A DNA stretch of 64,000 nt from assembly GCF_000760215.1 (NCBI RefSeq), contig NZ_JNAW01000004.1, positions 1 through 64,000 of the forward strand, in the 5' to 3' direction. Made by a program: the position numbers and the translations under genes. Below the pieces are notes generated by a model. The model was not told the DNA's origin and did not search any database. It saw nothing but the letters and a program-made list of their open reading frames with translations. The DNA comes from Prochlorococcus sp. MIT 0603. Lineage in GTDB: Bacteria > Cyanobacteriota > Cyanobacteriia > PCC-6307 > Cyanobiaceae. Below are positions 18,567 through 28,262 of this stretch, one piece after another; the first letter of the stretch is position 1, and each line of letters starts with the position of its first letter.

Positions 18567-20438
18567 ATGGTTAGTTTAAAAGATAAAATCTATATATTAG
18601 GAATCTCCTGCTTTTATCATGATAGTGCAGTTACTCTAATTCGTGACGGAGAAATTGTTGCTGCAGTTCAAGAAGAAAGATTCTCAAGAAGGAAGCATGA
18701 TCCTAGATTTCCTGTTAATGCAATTAGGTACTGTCTTGAATCTCAAAATATTGACCTAAGTATTATTAAATCTATTGTTTATTACGAAAAGCCGCTTCTA
18801 ACATTTGAACGTTTATTAGAGACATACCTTGCAACAGCACCAAGAGGTTTGCGTTCTTTTATTGCAGCAATGCAAGTTTGGTTAAAAGAAAAGCTGTTTT
18901 TAAAATCAGAGCTTAAAAAACAATTTGAAGGCCTTCAACAGGAACTAGTCCCAAAGGTTAAACCTAATATTCCAGAGTTACTCTTCTCAGAGCATCACCT
19001 ATCTCATGCTGCAGCTGCATTTTATCCAAGCCCAATTAAACAGAGTGCAATACTTTGCATGGATGGAGTAGGAGAATGGGCTACAACATCTGCCTGGATT
19101 GGCAGTCAAAATACAATTAAACCTCTTTGGGAAATAAGTTTTCCACATTCCCTTGGTCTCTTATATTCTGCATTTACATATTATTGCGGTTTCAAAGTCA
19201 ATTCTGGTGAGTATAAATTAATGGGTCTAGCACCATATGGAGAGGCAAAGTATGTAGATAAAATCAAAAACAACCTAATTGATATTAAAGAAGATGGAAC
19301 TTTTAAGCTTGATATTAATTACTTTAAATATCATCGAGGGTTCCGAATGACTAGTAGGAAGTTTCACAATCTTTTTGGAAATGCTCCTAGAGAAAAAGAA
19401 AAAGAGATAACTCAGTTCCATATGGACTTAGCCGCATCTATTCAAGTTGTTACTGAAGAAATAGTATTAAAATTAGCCAAATCGCTTCAAGAAGAAACCG
19501 GAATTAAAAATCTCTGTCTTGCAGGTGGAGTCGCATTGAATTGCGTCGCAAATGGAAAGTTGCTGAAAGAAGAAATCTTTAATGATCTTTGGATTCAACC
19601 TGCAAGTGGAGATGCTGGTTCCTCTTTAGGTGCAGCACTTGTTGCGTGGCACCAACATTTTGATAAACCAAGAAGAGCTAACCCTAATGATTCAATGAAG
19701 GGGACTTATCTTGGTTGTGAGTTTTCGAATCATGAGATTATTAGTTATTTAAAAAAAATTAATGCTACTTTTCAAACCCTAGAAGATGACAAACTCTTTG
19801 AGAAAGTTGCGCAAGAGCTTGAATACGGAAAAGTAATTGGTTGGTTTAATGGGCCTATGGAATTCGGGCCTAGAGCCTTAGGGGGAAGATCCATTATTGG
19901 TGATCCACGCAATAAAGAAATGCAAAGAAAACTAAATCTTAAAATAAAGTATAGAGAAAGTTTTCGTCCTTTTGCACCATCGATTTTAGAAGAAGATGTT
20001 GCCAGTCAATTTGAGATGAATGTTAAGAGTCCTTATATGCTTCTGGTTGCTCCTATTAAGAAGAAACTACGCAAAGCAATGTCAAGTGATGAACAAAAGC
20101 TTTTTGGCATACAAAAGCTCAATATTTCCAGATCATCTTTGCCTGCAATTACTCACGTTGACTATTCTGCAAGGATCCAAACAGTAAGTAGCAAAACAAA
20201 TCCCCGCTATCATAAGTTAATTACTGCTTTTAAAGAACGAACTGGTTGCCCCGCAATTATAAATACATCATTCAACGTAAGAGGAGAACCTATTGTTTGC
20301 ACTCCACAAGATGCCTTCCGCTGTTTTATGAGAACAGAAATGGACATACTTATTCTTCAAAACCGTATCTTATTTAAGAATGATCAATTAAATGAAGAGA
20401 AAAATGAAAATTGGATGCAGCAATTTGCACTCGATTAA
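18567..20438 (+). CDS. Carbamoyltransferase, NodU/CmcH family
   Basis: 623 aa, full length for this family. N-terminal ATPase-like fold with ILGISCFYHDSAVTL (residues 10-24), metal-site SEHHLSHAAAAFYPS (141-155), MDGVGEWATT (165-174), and C-terminal NGPMEFGPRALGGRSI near 427-442. The family uses carbamoyl phosphate and ATP to make carbamoyl adenylate, then O-carbamoylates a sugar or metabolite. It heads the cluster carbamoyltransferase-SxtJ-DUF5989-SGNH hydrolase, a set repeatedly seen in surface-polysaccharide loci. Confidence 0.93.
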   Translation: MVSLKDKIYILGISCFYHDSAVTLIRDGEIVAAVQEERFSRRKHDPRFPVNAIRYCLESQNIDLSIIKSIVYYEKPLLTFERLLETYLATAPRGLRSFIAAMQVWLKEKLFLKSELKKQFEGLQQELVPKVKPNIPELLFSEHHLSHAAAAFYPSPIKQSAILCMDGVGEWATTSAWIGSQNTIKPLWEISFPHSLGLLYSAFTYYCGFKVNSGEYKLMGLAPYGEAKYVDKIKNNLIDIKEDGTFKLDINYFKYHRGFRMTSRKFHNLFGNAPREKEKEITQFHMDLAASIQVVTEEIVLKLAKSLQEETGIKNLCLAGGVALNCVANGKLLKEEIFNDLWIQPASGDAGSSLGAALVAWHQHFDKPRRANPNDSMKGTYLGCEFSNHEIISYLKKINATFQTLEDDKLFEKVAQELEYGKVIGWFNGPMEFGPRALGGRSIIGDPRNKEMQRKLNLKIKYRESFRPFAPSILEEDVASQFEMNVKSPYMLLVAPIKKKLRKAMSSDEQKLFGIQKLNISRSSLPAITHVDYSARIQTVSSKTNPRYHKLITAFKERTGCPAIINTSFNVRGEPIVCTPQDAFRCFMRTEMDILILQNRILFKNDQLNEEKNENWMQQFALD

Positions 20439-20440
20439 TT

Positions 20441-20833
20441 ATGAATAGAACAATTCACAAGAAACGATTGCGAGAATTTGGTTTTCTTTTTGGATTTGGA
20501 TTACCTATTCTGATTGGATGGATCTTACCTGTACTTTCAGGTCATACATTTCGAATTTGGACTATTTGGGTTGGTATTCCATCTATCCTCATAGGAATCT
20601 TTATGCCAAGTGTTCTTCTTTACCCATACAAAGGGTGGATGGCTATTGGACATGGCCTAGGCTTCATTAACAGTCACCTAATTCTTGGGTTAATATTTCT
20701 TGTTGTTTTGCAACCCATTGCTTACGTAATGAGAGCTTTAGGATACGATCCATTGAGAAAAAAAAAGAGCAATGTCTCTTCCTATCGTGAAATCAAAAAC
20801 CATGTTGATATAGATTTAAGACGCATTTTCTAG
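20441..20833 (+). CDS. SxtJ-family membrane protein
   Basis: 130 aa from the ATG at 20441, two bases after the carbamoyltransferase stop. Several hydrophobic segments and a central GWMAIGHGLGFINS motif are typical of SxtJ, a small membrane protein almost always encoded directly after NodU-type carbamoyltransferases. Function not established; probably a membrane partner of that enzyme. Confidence 0.85.
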   Translation: MNRTIHKKRLREFGFLFGFGLPILIGWILPVLSGHTFRIWTIWVGIPSILIGIFMPSVLLYPYKGWMAIGHGLGFINSHLILGLIFLVVLQPIAYVMRALGYDPLRKKKSNVSSYREIKNHVDIDLRRIF

Positions 20834-20835
20834 CT

Positions 20836-20997
20836 ATGGAATCTTTTTTAGAATTAGCCAAAGACATATGGGACTTTCTACGAGTTCGTAAGAAATATTG
20901 GCTAGCACCCTTAATTATCACAATTGTGTTAATGGGATCCCTAATTATCTTTACTCAAGGTTCCGTAGTGGCTCCATTTATTTATTCTCTATTTTAG
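20836..20997 (+). CDS. DUF5989 small membrane protein
   Basis: 53 aa: a short amphipathic N-terminus (LAKDIWDFLRVRKKYWLAP) followed by one membrane helix. This composition and the position directly after SxtJ (2-bp gap) match the DUF5989 family, usually found in the same three-gene arrangement. Function unknown. Confidence 0.8.
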   Translation: MESFLELAKDIWDFLRVRKKYWLAPLIITIVLMGSLIIFTQGSVVAPFIYSLF

Positions 20998-21005
20998 AGC
21001 GTAAA

Positions 21006-22154
21006 ATGAAAACTAAAAACATAATTATTCCATCACTACTTAGTCTACTTAGTATTGAAGCAATATCTGCCATCTCTCTTAATACAGGTATCATACAAGA
21101 CCTATATTCAGAGCTAGGTGTAAACAAGCCAATACATATTTCTCATCAAGGCCTGCATTGGAGAACAGAGAATAGTGAATGGGGGGCATGGCATAAAAAC
21201 AATTTTGTAGATAGACATGTTAAAAGTTGCTTTGATGTTATATATAATTCTAATAACATTGGTGCTCGTGATATAGAGAACTATGGGCCAAATTTCTCAA
21301 GTGATTCTATAATTGCTTTAGGTGATAGTTTCATAGAAGGTCATGGCCTTAACCACCAAGACACATTCACATCTAAATTACAAAAGTATTCCGGAAAAAA
21401 AGTATTTAACCTTGGGACTGGTTATCAAACTGGGCCTCTTCAATATTATTTGATTTATAAATATAAAAGCTCTAACTTGCCTCATAAAACAATTGTAATG
21501 GGCTTTCTACCCTCAAATGACTTTACAGACAATGATTTTGAAAGTATTTCCAATAGCGGGCAGGGGAAGCTGAATTTATTCAAAAAGAAGCCTAGATATA
21601 GGCCCTATTATGATGTTAATAACAAACTAGATTCATACCCTATTATATACCCAAAGGATGCAAAAAAAAGGTCTAATCTTGCAAGATCAGGTTTCCATAA
21701 TTTTATAGCCTCGCAATCTATAAGACTCAATACTATTCGTCTATATAAGAATCTAAAATTAACCAGTTATGTAAAACGACTAAATAATAAGCCTCGTTAT
21801 ATAGGGCATTCTATTGAGCAGCAAAATGCCGCTATCTTTTATATAAAAAAAACCTATAAACTTGCGAAAAGTAGAGGTGTAGAAAAATTTATTGTGCTCG
21901 GTATACCAGACTATTATGCATTCCAAAATAATTATAGAAATAAAGAATCACGCCCTATCGCTAAGTGGGAAAGGGATTTGATTAACTTTTCTAAAAAGAA
22001 TAAAGATTTTACTTTCATTGACGGCTTCAGAATACTAAAAGAAGATAACAAAGAATATATTCATAAGGAATTCTTCTTATCATGCGATGGTCATTGGTCA
22101 CCTCTTGGCGCTAAATTATCAGCAGAAATAATTTTAGAATCAATAAAAAACTAA
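21006..22154 (+). CDS. SGNH/GDSL-type hydrolase-like protein
   Basis: 382 aa from the ATG at 21006, which is followed by a hydrophobic signal or anchor segment; the longer frame from 20898 overlaps the DUF5989 gene and is not used. Block I is IIALGDSFIEGHG, and the C-terminal CDGHWSPLGAK supplies the Asp/His pair of SGNH enzymes. It is probably an exported esterase or acyltransferase partner modifying the surface polymer. Starts 8 bp after the DUF5989 gene. Confidence 0.75.
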   Translation: MKTKNIIIPSLLSLLSIEAISAISLNTGIIQDLYSELGVNKPIHISHQGLHWRTENSEWGAWHKNNFVDRHVKSCFDVIYNSNNIGARDIENYGPNFSSDSIIALGDSFIEGHGLNHQDTFTSKLQKYSGKKVFNLGTGYQTGPLQYYLIYKYKSSNLPHKTIVMGFLPSNDFTDNDFESISNSGQGKLNLFKKKPRYRPYYDVNNKLDSYPIIYPKDAKKRSNLARSGFHNFIASQSIRLNTIRLYKNLKLTSYVKRLNNKPRYIGHSIEQQNAAIFYIKKTYKLAKSRGVEKFIVLGIPDYYAFQNNYRNKESRPIAKWERDLINFSKKNKDFTFIDGFRILKEDNKEYIHKEFFLSCDGHWSPLGAKLSAEIILESIKN

Positions 22155-22382
22155 TTCAAACTTTACATTAGATTTGGTTATCAACAGGGAAATAAGTAGA
22201 TTAAAATGCATATATAGTACATCCATTTCTAAAAATATTTTCCTGTTAAAATATAGATATAGCTAGCCTAATTGGATCAAGTATGCATTCATAAATCAAA
22301 GAGTTCAAATAATACTTAATCTAAAAGAAAATTAGCTTCTGAGAGCAAGAATGAATATAATGATGTTTAATATGGATATATT

Positions 22383-23579
22383 ATGAATATCGCGTTGATT
22401 CCAGCAAGGGGAGGTTCCAAAGGCATTAAGAGGAAGAATTTGCAATGTGTTGGAGGCATTCCTCTGCTTGAAAGGACTATAAAAGCTGCACAATCCTCAA
22501 AAAATATTGACAAGGTTTACGTATCATCTGACTGCAATGAAATCCTAGAAAACGCAACTTTAAATGGGGCCATCGCTATCAAGAGGAGTAAAGATCTTTC
22601 CAGGGACGATACCAGTACAGATCCAGTATTAATACATGCACTTGAGAATATAGAAACAAAAGAGGGCAGAGTTAATTTGTTCTTGCTGCTTCAATGCACA
22701 TCTCCTTTTACTACTGCAGATGAAATTGATCATGTAGTAAATATTTTTAAAATCAATCGTAAAGAGCATGATGCAGCATTTGCTGCACATCTGAGTCATT
22801 CATTTATATGGAAATACGATGAAAAGAACAAAAAGAGCAGTGGATTAAATCATGCATCTGATAAACCTAGAAAAAGAAGGCAAGATATTAATAGCAAAAT
22901 ATTTAAAGAACTAGGCTCTGTATATGTTATAGAAAGAGATGCTCTAATAAATTCCAAATCAAGATTTGGGACAAATCCTTTGCCTGTCAATGTGGAAACT
23001 CTTAATCAATATCTAGAAATAGATGAATATAAAGATTTAGATATTGCTAATACAATTGCTAAAAACCAATACAAAGAAAATATTGGTAATTTATTAAGTT
23101 GCAAAATCAAAAAAATTAAAGCTGTTGTAATGGACTTTGATGGTGTATTTACAAATAATATGGTAACTACTGATTGCAATGGGAAAGAAACAGTTTATTG
23201 CAGTAAATATGACAGTCTCGGAATAAGCTTAATAAGGAATTTAGGGATTGAATTATTTGTCATAACATCTGAGTTACATGAATCAATAACCTACAGGCTA
23301 AAGAAGTTAAATATAAACTATGTACAATCAATAGAAGAGAAGTCTAAATCTCTAAATAATTTTATGCGCATAAAAGGCTACTCCAGGGAAGATATACTTT
23401 ACATAGGAAATGACAGCAATGATATTTCAGTAAAATCACTAACTTCTATATTCGTTTGTCCTAATGACAGCCATAAAAATGTGCTAGAAATTGCTGATTT
23501 AATAACAAAGAACTCAGGAGGTAGAGGATGCATAAGAGAAGTTTGCGACTTAATTACTAATCTTAAGGAAAAGCATTGA
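22383..23579 (+). CDS. neuA: CMP-nonulosonate synthetase fused to a HAD phosphatase (NeuA-KdsC type)
   Basis: 398 aa with two domains. Residues 1-~230 form a CMP-acylneuraminate synthetase, with IPARGGSKGIKRKN (residues 6-19) and LLQCTSPF. From about residue 240 there is a KdsC-like HAD phosphatase, with VMDFDGVFTN (catalytic Asp pair near 248-250) and GNDSNDISV. Such fusions activate a nonulosonic acid (sialic acid, KDN, legionaminic or pseudaminic type) and probably remove the 9-phosphate. The neuB gene follows. Which sugar is made cannot be read from the sequence. Confidence 0.9.
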   Translation: MNIALIPARGGSKGIKRKNLQCVGGIPLLERTIKAAQSSKNIDKVYVSSDCNEILENATLNGAIAIKRSKDLSRDDTSTDPVLIHALENIETKEGRVNLFLLLQCTSPFTTADEIDHVVNIFKINRKEHDAAFAAHLSHSFIWKYDEKNKKSSGLNHASDKPRKRRQDINSKIFKELGSVYVIERDALINSKSRFGTNPLPVNVETLNQYLEIDEYKDLDIANTIAKNQYKENIGNLLSCKIKKIKAVVMDFDGVFTNNMVTTDCNGKETVYCSKYDSLGISLIRNLGIELFVITSELHESITYRLKKLNINYVQSIEEKSKSLNNFMRIKGYSREDILYIGNDSNDISVKSLTSIFVCPNDSHKNVLEIADLITKNSGGRGCIREVCDLITNLKEKH

Positions 23580-23675
23580 AAATTATTTAGGAATAGAGCT
23601 AAATAATTAGTCTCTATTTAGTTTTTTTGATAAGTCCTAAGCAAAGGTGATAAAGTTAGGTTTATAATAGATTTA

Positions 23676-24575
23676 ATGAATCTCATAAATCGAATGCGAT
23701 CTGATCCATTTGTCATAGCAGAGATTGGATGCAATCATAAAGGTTCTCTTGAAATTGCTAAAAAGTTAGTGCTTGAAGCAAAGGCAGCTGGTGCCACATG
23801 CGCAAAATTCCAAAAAAGAAATGTCAAAGAATCCCTTAGGCCTGAAATATATACAGGTCCTCACCCTAATCCTCACAATAGCTATGGAGATACTTACGGA
23901 AAGCATAGAGAATATCTTGAATTAACAGACGGTGAGCATATAGAGTTGAAGGAATATTGCGAACAGAATAGTATTCACTACTCTTGTACTCCATTTGATC
24001 TTACCTCGGCCAAATTCCTTGTCTCTTTAAATTTAAAGCACATTAAAGTAGCATCTTTTCATAATAATCATGAGGAATTAATAGACTATTTATGTAAAAA
24101 CCAAAAAGGCATGATACATATTTCATTGGGAATGATTACAGAGAAAGAGTTAAACTCACTAGAAGGCTTATTAACAAGAAACAACAAGTTTAAAGACACT
24201 GTTCTGTACTTATGTACATCCAACTATCCTTGTTCCTTTGAAGACTTACACCTGGAACACATCACTTACCTCCTCAATAGATTTAAAGATAAATGTCATG
24301 CCATAGGATTCTCTGGACACCACAACGGTATTGCTGTTGACTTATGTGCTTATACGTTAGGAGCGACCTATTTTGAAAGGCATTTCACTCTTGACAGGAC
24401 TTGGAAAGGGACTGACCATGCAGCATCATTAGAGCCTGGAGGGCTAAGAAAGTTAATCCGTGACTTAAAAGCAGCACAAAAATCACTTACGAAAAGGCCT
24501 AGTGGTGTATTGGAGTCAGAAAGGCATAACCGTAGCTTTCATAAACATATAAACAGTAATATAGATTTTTTATAG
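23676..24575 (+). CDS. neuB: Nonulosonic-acid synthase NeuB, short form without SAF domain
   Basis: 299 aa. The NeuB barrel motifs are clear: VIAEIGCNHKGSLEIAKKL (residues 12-30), CAKFQKRN, the YSCTPFD loop, GFSGHH and YFERHFTLDRTWKGTDHAASLEP. It condenses phosphoenolpyruvate with a mannosamine-type sugar. Usual NeuB proteins are ~340-360 aa and end with an antifreeze-like SAF domain that closes the partner subunit's site; here the protein stops ~20 residues after the barrel, so that domain is missing. Lies 96 bp after neuA. Confidence 0.9.
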   Translation: MNLINRMRSDPFVIAEIGCNHKGSLEIAKKLVLEAKAAGATCAKFQKRNVKESLRPEIYTGPHPNPHNSYGDTYGKHREYLELTDGEHIELKEYCEQNSIHYSCTPFDLTSAKFLVSLNLKHIKVASFHNNHEELIDYLCKNQKGMIHISLGMITEKELNSLEGLLTRNNKFKDTVLYLCTSNYPCSFEDLHLEHITYLLNRFKDKCHAIGFSGHHNGIAVDLCAYTLGATYFERHFTLDRTWKGTDHAASLEPGGLRKLIRDLKAAQKSLTKRPSGVLESERHNRSFHKHINSNIDFL

Positions 24576-24809
24576 CTTGTAATTATTGTTATTAATATAA
24601 TTCTCTATATTTAGTAAATATAAATGCTTTATATATTGATTATCTTATTGAATTGATTAACTATTATAATTGTACAAAATGGAGAAGATATTAAAAAGCA
24701 ATAAAAAAGATTTTACCTGAGGGCAAAACAAGAGATGCAATCCATAAACGAATTTTCAATAAGTAAAATAAAATGCTATATTTAAATAATATATGTATCA
24801 TATTGTTAT

Positions 24810-26225
24810 ATGGGAAGTAATCAGAAGGCTCTTTTTATTTACTTGCCTCTTTTTAACGAAATCATTAATCTTGACATACAAACAGCAAAGATATTCGGGA
24901 TAGAGGACATAATAGTATTATCAAGCCCTACTGCAACAGAGATCAATCCTTATGGGAAAAGGTACATACATGAAATTGGCTTGTCTAAAATTGAATCGAT
25001 ATGCAAAGAAGAGTCTCTTAACCTGATATACCTAGAAACATCTAATATAAAGACAAATGAGAAATCAATAAATTCATACCATGTTTTTGTAGAAAACTTA
25101 TTCCTTAGTTTATATCGATCCGACAAGTATAACAACCATCCCAAGGTTAGAAAACAAATTAATAACATATCCCTGAGTTGTTCCCAACTGGAAAAGTCAT
25201 TCAATGAACTGATAATAGCTAGAAAATATCATACTGTTTATTTCTTCAATAACAGATTTCCTACCGCCAAAGCAGTTTCGATTTCTTGTATTTTCAATCA
25301 TATTAACTTCATTACCTATGATACAGTTGCGAGGGCTCGATTACACTACAGCAAAAATAAAGCAGTACTTTCTTCTGAAAGCCTTAAAGAAAGTATAGAA
25401 AATGAATTATCTAAAGTGAGTCATAAAGAATTGGCTGATTTTGCATCTAAATTCATTGAGTATAAGAGGTCAAAGAAATTCATAGCTTATGAACTATTTA
25501 ATAAAAGGCAAATACGAAGTAAGCTGCCAGAAGCGCTTTCCAAAAATTACATATGCGTCCTAACCAATTCATATGATGAGCAAAAAGTTTGGGCAAAATC
25601 AATTGGGATTAATCTTATCGATCCATTAGAAATGATCAGCGATATAATTAATTTATCTAAGGCTAATTCAATACAAGTTGTTGTTAGGATTCATCCAAAT
25701 CAATCGAAGTCATTTGAAGAGAATTACTTGCTTAATAGATATATTAATAAAAAAGAAAACGTAATTATATTGTCTGGGGATTCTCTATTTGATACATATG
25801 CATTAATGCAGAATAGCATCGCAAATATTACATTCGGCAGTTCAACAGGTGTTGAAAGTATTCTATTGGGCAAAAGGTCATATCTAATAGGCAATGCGTT
25901 CTATCAAGACACAGTATGCATTCCAAGATTTAATACTGCAGAAGAGTGTATGAAGAAAGTCCTAATTGATAATAAAACCAGTACTAATATGATATCAAGA
26001 GAAAAATACAATGCATCTAAATGGTTTGCTTATCTATCAGGTGAATTTGCAGATGACAGGTACAAACTCGTTAATATACTTAAGAACAATCCTTCTACTA
26101 GCTTAGGCCATAAGCTCTTAAAACTAATCTGGAGGATAGATAGATTATCAAGCTACCCAATTGAATTCAATTTAAGGAGAGCGTATGTATTATTAAGTGC
26201 TCAAATAAACAATATCCTAAGGTGA
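24810..26225 (+). CDS. Putative GT-B glycosyltransferase, capsule-biosynthesis-like
   Basis: 471 aa. The C-terminal half shows VVVRIHPNQSKS (near 290), then a GSSTGVESILLGKRS segment (near 347), the pattern of polysialyl- and capsule-type transferases such as KpsS and the CDP-glycerol transferases. The N-terminal half is unlike anything I know. Downstream of neuA and neuB, it is a good candidate for transferring the CMP-activated sugar, but this is inference. A 234-bp spacer separates it from neuB. Confidence 0.6.
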   Translation: MGSNQKALFIYLPLFNEIINLDIQTAKIFGIEDIIVLSSPTATEINPYGKRYIHEIGLSKIESICKEESLNLIYLETSNIKTNEKSINSYHVFVENLFLSLYRSDKYNNHPKVRKQINNISLSCSQLEKSFNELIIARKYHTVYFFNNRFPTAKAVSISCIFNHINFITYDTVARARLHYSKNKAVLSSESLKESIENELSKVSHKELADFASKFIEYKRSKKFIAYELFNKRQIRSKLPEALSKNYICVLTNSYDEQKVWAKSIGINLIDPLEMISDIINLSKANSIQVVVRIHPNQSKSFEENYLLNRYINKKENVIILSGDSLFDTYALMQNSIANITFGSSTGVESILLGKRSYLIGNAFYQDTVCIPRFNTAEECMKKVLIDNKTSTNMISREKYNASKWFAYLSGEFADDRYKLVNILKNNPSTSLGHKLLKLIWRIDRLSSYPIEFNLRRAYVLLSAQINNILR

Positions 26226-26338
26226 TTTTTTAGTTTTAGAAATCTATAGATGATTTGCATGAAATTAATGATCATTCCCATATATTAAAATAGTATATAA
26301 ATCTAACAAGCTTAGCTTTAAGTTGAAAAACAAAAAAA

Positions 26339-26458
26339 TTATTTGTCATTTTCAGAAGGAGTAATACGAAGTCTTAATCCAATATAAATTGCAAGCCATC
26401 CAATAAAAGGCGTATACAGTTGGAAGTTATTTGCATCATTTAATTCAGGAAACTCCAT
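26339..26458 (-). CDS. Small membrane protein (39 aa)
   Basis: 39 codons with a single hydrophobic helix (FIGWLAIYIGLRLRI) after a short polar N-terminus. Reads as a plausible one-pass thylakoid or plasma-membrane protein; no family recognised. The 66-aa gene begins 50 bp away on the same strand. Confidence 0.5.
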   Translation of the reverse strand: MEFPELNDANNFQLYTPFIGWLAIYIGLRLRITPSENDK

Positions 26459-26507
26459 TAATCTTTTTATTTAAAAATTTGCTGCAGAAATAATTCTCAA
26501 GCTAATC

Positions 26508-26669
26508 TTATCCATTATGAGGGAGATATTGTTCAGTTTCTACTTTATGCAAACGTTTTTTAATTGAATTTGCTTTTTTAAAAAGGCCAATAGCTTCTTT
26601 CCTTCCTCTTGCTTGATCAGCTAGAAGCATTATCTCTGCGAACTCTTTTTTAAGCCCTGCTGTAGACAT
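26508..26669 (-). CDS. Small conserved-type hypothetical protein
   Basis: 53 aa from the ATG at 26669 (66 aa if started at 26708). Almost all helical and charged (KKEFAEIMLLADQARGRKEA), ending EQYLPHNG. It resembles other tiny helical proteins of marine picocyanobacteria; function unknown. Confidence 0.55.
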   Translation of the reverse strand: MSTAGLKKEFAEIMLLADQARGRKEAIGLFKKANSIKKRLHKVETEQYLPHNG

Positions 26670-26708
26670 TAATACTCCTGCCTTGTTTGAATGAGTTGGT
26701 ATTTGCAT

Positions 26709-27048
26709 CTTATTCCTAATTAAACGTCTATTCCTAAAGCAAGACCTTTAGATAGATATAAATTATAAACGATATTTTTTTATGCTCAGTGTTTATAGAT
26801 ACAAAATCTAAGAGCCTTTCAGTGAGCTGTAAAGCAACCTCTAAAGACAGCTCTTAATGAGAAGAGGGGATTTGACTTTTACTTGAAAAGAGAAAAGGAC
26901 TTATCATGCAAAGCTTTTAAAGGTGGAGTTCCCTTGAATAATATCAACCAATGTTTATTGTTCAACGATTCTTTTAGTCAATCGTAGTTCTTACCTATGG
27001 CGAGCATTGAGTCAGTTGATATAACAAACACAAGCTATAAAGTTTTAG
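26709..27048. other. Intergenic stretch
   Basis: 340 bp without a credible gene. A 7-bp inverted repeat (GAGCTGT at 26824, ACAGCTC at 26846) could form a weak hairpin. A 22-codon frame at 27000 runs into the next gene and is probably chance. Confidence 0.45.
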
Positions 27049-27234
27049 ATGTCAATCATCGCTAAATCATTAAGGCCACTGGTGCCTCAAAGGCATAGCG
27101 CAAAGATGGCAGAATTAGCCCCCGATCTATATAAGGAGCTGCTCAAGTATAAAACTCAAGAGAGTAATTACTTTCGTCAGACAATTGACCTATCTATACA
27201 TAAGGGGAATAGACATCAGAGCAAAGCTGCTTAA
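27049..27234 (+). CDS. Hypothetical protein, 61 aa
   Basis: 61 codons, basic, rich in Lys, Gln and His, probably helical (DLYKELLKYKTQESN). No membrane segment. Its stop overlaps that of the convergent 53-aa gene by 4 bp. No family recognised. Confidence 0.5.
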   Translation: MSIIAKSLRPLVPQRHSAKMAELAPDLYKELLKYKTQESNYFRQTIDLSIHKGNRHQSKAA

Positions 27235-27392
27235 GGGCCTTTAAGAGCCTTATTGCCTAGTTGAAGCTCTAATTCAATTTTTCTATTAACTAATTTTCTT
27301 TCGTTTTGGATTATCCTTGCTCCTAGCCAAGCAACTCCCACACCTATTGCTGTTGGGATTCCGATCCTTACAATTTTAGTGATGTTATTCAT
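27231..27392 (-). CDS. Small membrane protein, 53 aa
   Basis: 53 codons: one hydrophobic helix (IPTAIGVGVAWLGARII) and a charged C-terminal helix (NERKLVNRKIELELQ). One-pass membrane protein with a cytoplasmic coiled segment. Unknown function. Confidence 0.6.
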   Translation of the reverse strand: MNNITKIVRIGIPTAIGVGVAWLGARIIQNERKLVNRKIELELQLGNKALKGP

Positions 27393-27419
27393 AGATAGTT
27401 ATACAGACTTAACTGTTTC

Positions 27420-27536
27420 TCACTGGCCCCATAGAACGGTACTGCCTGAACCCATTTGAATTAATAAAAAGAAAAATATTTTTGAAAGCAACCAACCTAT
27501 TCCTAGGCAAAGCACAACTGTTTTAAGTAAGTCCAT
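27420..27536 (-). CDS. Small membrane protein, 38 aa
   Basis: 38 codons, a single membrane helix (TVVLCLGIGWLLSKIFFFLL) and short C-terminal tail ending TVLWGQ. 27 bp upstream of the 53-aa gene on the same strand, perhaps the same transcript. Unknown function. Confidence 0.55.
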   Translation of the reverse strand: MDLLKTVVLCLGIGWLLSKIFFFLLIQMGSGSTVLWGQ

Positions 27537-27677
27537 TTAGCTATCAATCCTTCTTTAATTATGTAAGGTTTGAACTTTTTCGCAGTCGATGTTTTTTTAG
27601 CTTTACAAAAACATGGTTTATCTCAAGGCCTTTCGATGAATAAAATGTCTTAGTTAAACGATCGTTTTTTATTTCAA

Positions 27678-27857
27678 TTAATTTTTTGGGTAGAAACTCC
27701 ACAAAATCATTGCAATGGAAATAGCTATTGCAGTTAAGCCAGCCCATCCCCAAAATTTGTTTTCAGTAAACAAGTTAGTCAACATTGATTTCTCTTGATA
27801 ACTCGCATCCATTTGGTTTTGATAAGCATCAACTAATGAGAAAAGTAAACGATTCAT
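27678..27857 (-). CDS. Small membrane protein, 59 aa
   Basis: 59 codons: polar N-terminus (SLVDAYQNQMDASYQEKS) and one C-terminal helix (WGWAGLTAIAISIAMILW) ending FYPKN. The overlapping 64-codon frame at 27559-27753 is in a different frame and looks like a shadow. No family recognised. Confidence 0.65.
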   Translation of the reverse strand: MNRLLFSLVDAYQNQMDASYQEKSMLTNLFTENKFWGWAGLTAIAISIAMILWSFYPKN

Positions 27858-28109
27858 TTTTCAATTTAATAAAAGCAAATCCCAATTTATAAGAGATTTC
27901 TAGTTATTTTATTTGATTGATGCGCATGTTTTGCAATATCGGATCATGCGTCATTGAAAAGTAGATAACTAATTTGTTCATGGAGAAATTTAATCCTAGG
28001 AGTTTTTGTATCCTCATATTCCTTAAAAAGCAACGAGAGTTAGTAAGAAATGCGGATTGCTAATTATACAAAAAGCCCTACTTTGATAACAAACTTTAGA
28101 GAGCCTAGT

Positions 28110-28262
28110 ATGAATACTATACCTAACAAAGAGAGTCATGAAGAGGGTCGGGATCCTATAGATGCTTACCTAGAATGCACAACATATTGCTCCCTTGGGG
28201 ACAAAGAGAATGATTGCAGAACAATATGTATGGAAAGGCATCTCAAGGCAAGTTACTTTTAG
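28110..28262 (+). CDS. Small Cys-rich hypothetical protein
   Basis: 50 aa from the ATG at 28110 (70 aa from 28050). After a Glu-rich start, the segment DPIDAYLECTTYC...NDC..IC has four cysteines in a C-x3-C-x8-C-x3-C spacing, which suggests a twin CX3C helical hairpin or metal site. Seen as a type in marine picocyanobacteria; function unknown. Confidence 0.65.
   Translation: MNTIPNKESHEEGRDPIDAYLECTTYCSLGDKENDCRTICMERHLKASYF

Noticed and set aside
27559-27753. 64-codon minus-strand frame
   Set aside because: It overlaps the better-supported 59-aa membrane protein at 27678-27857 in another frame.
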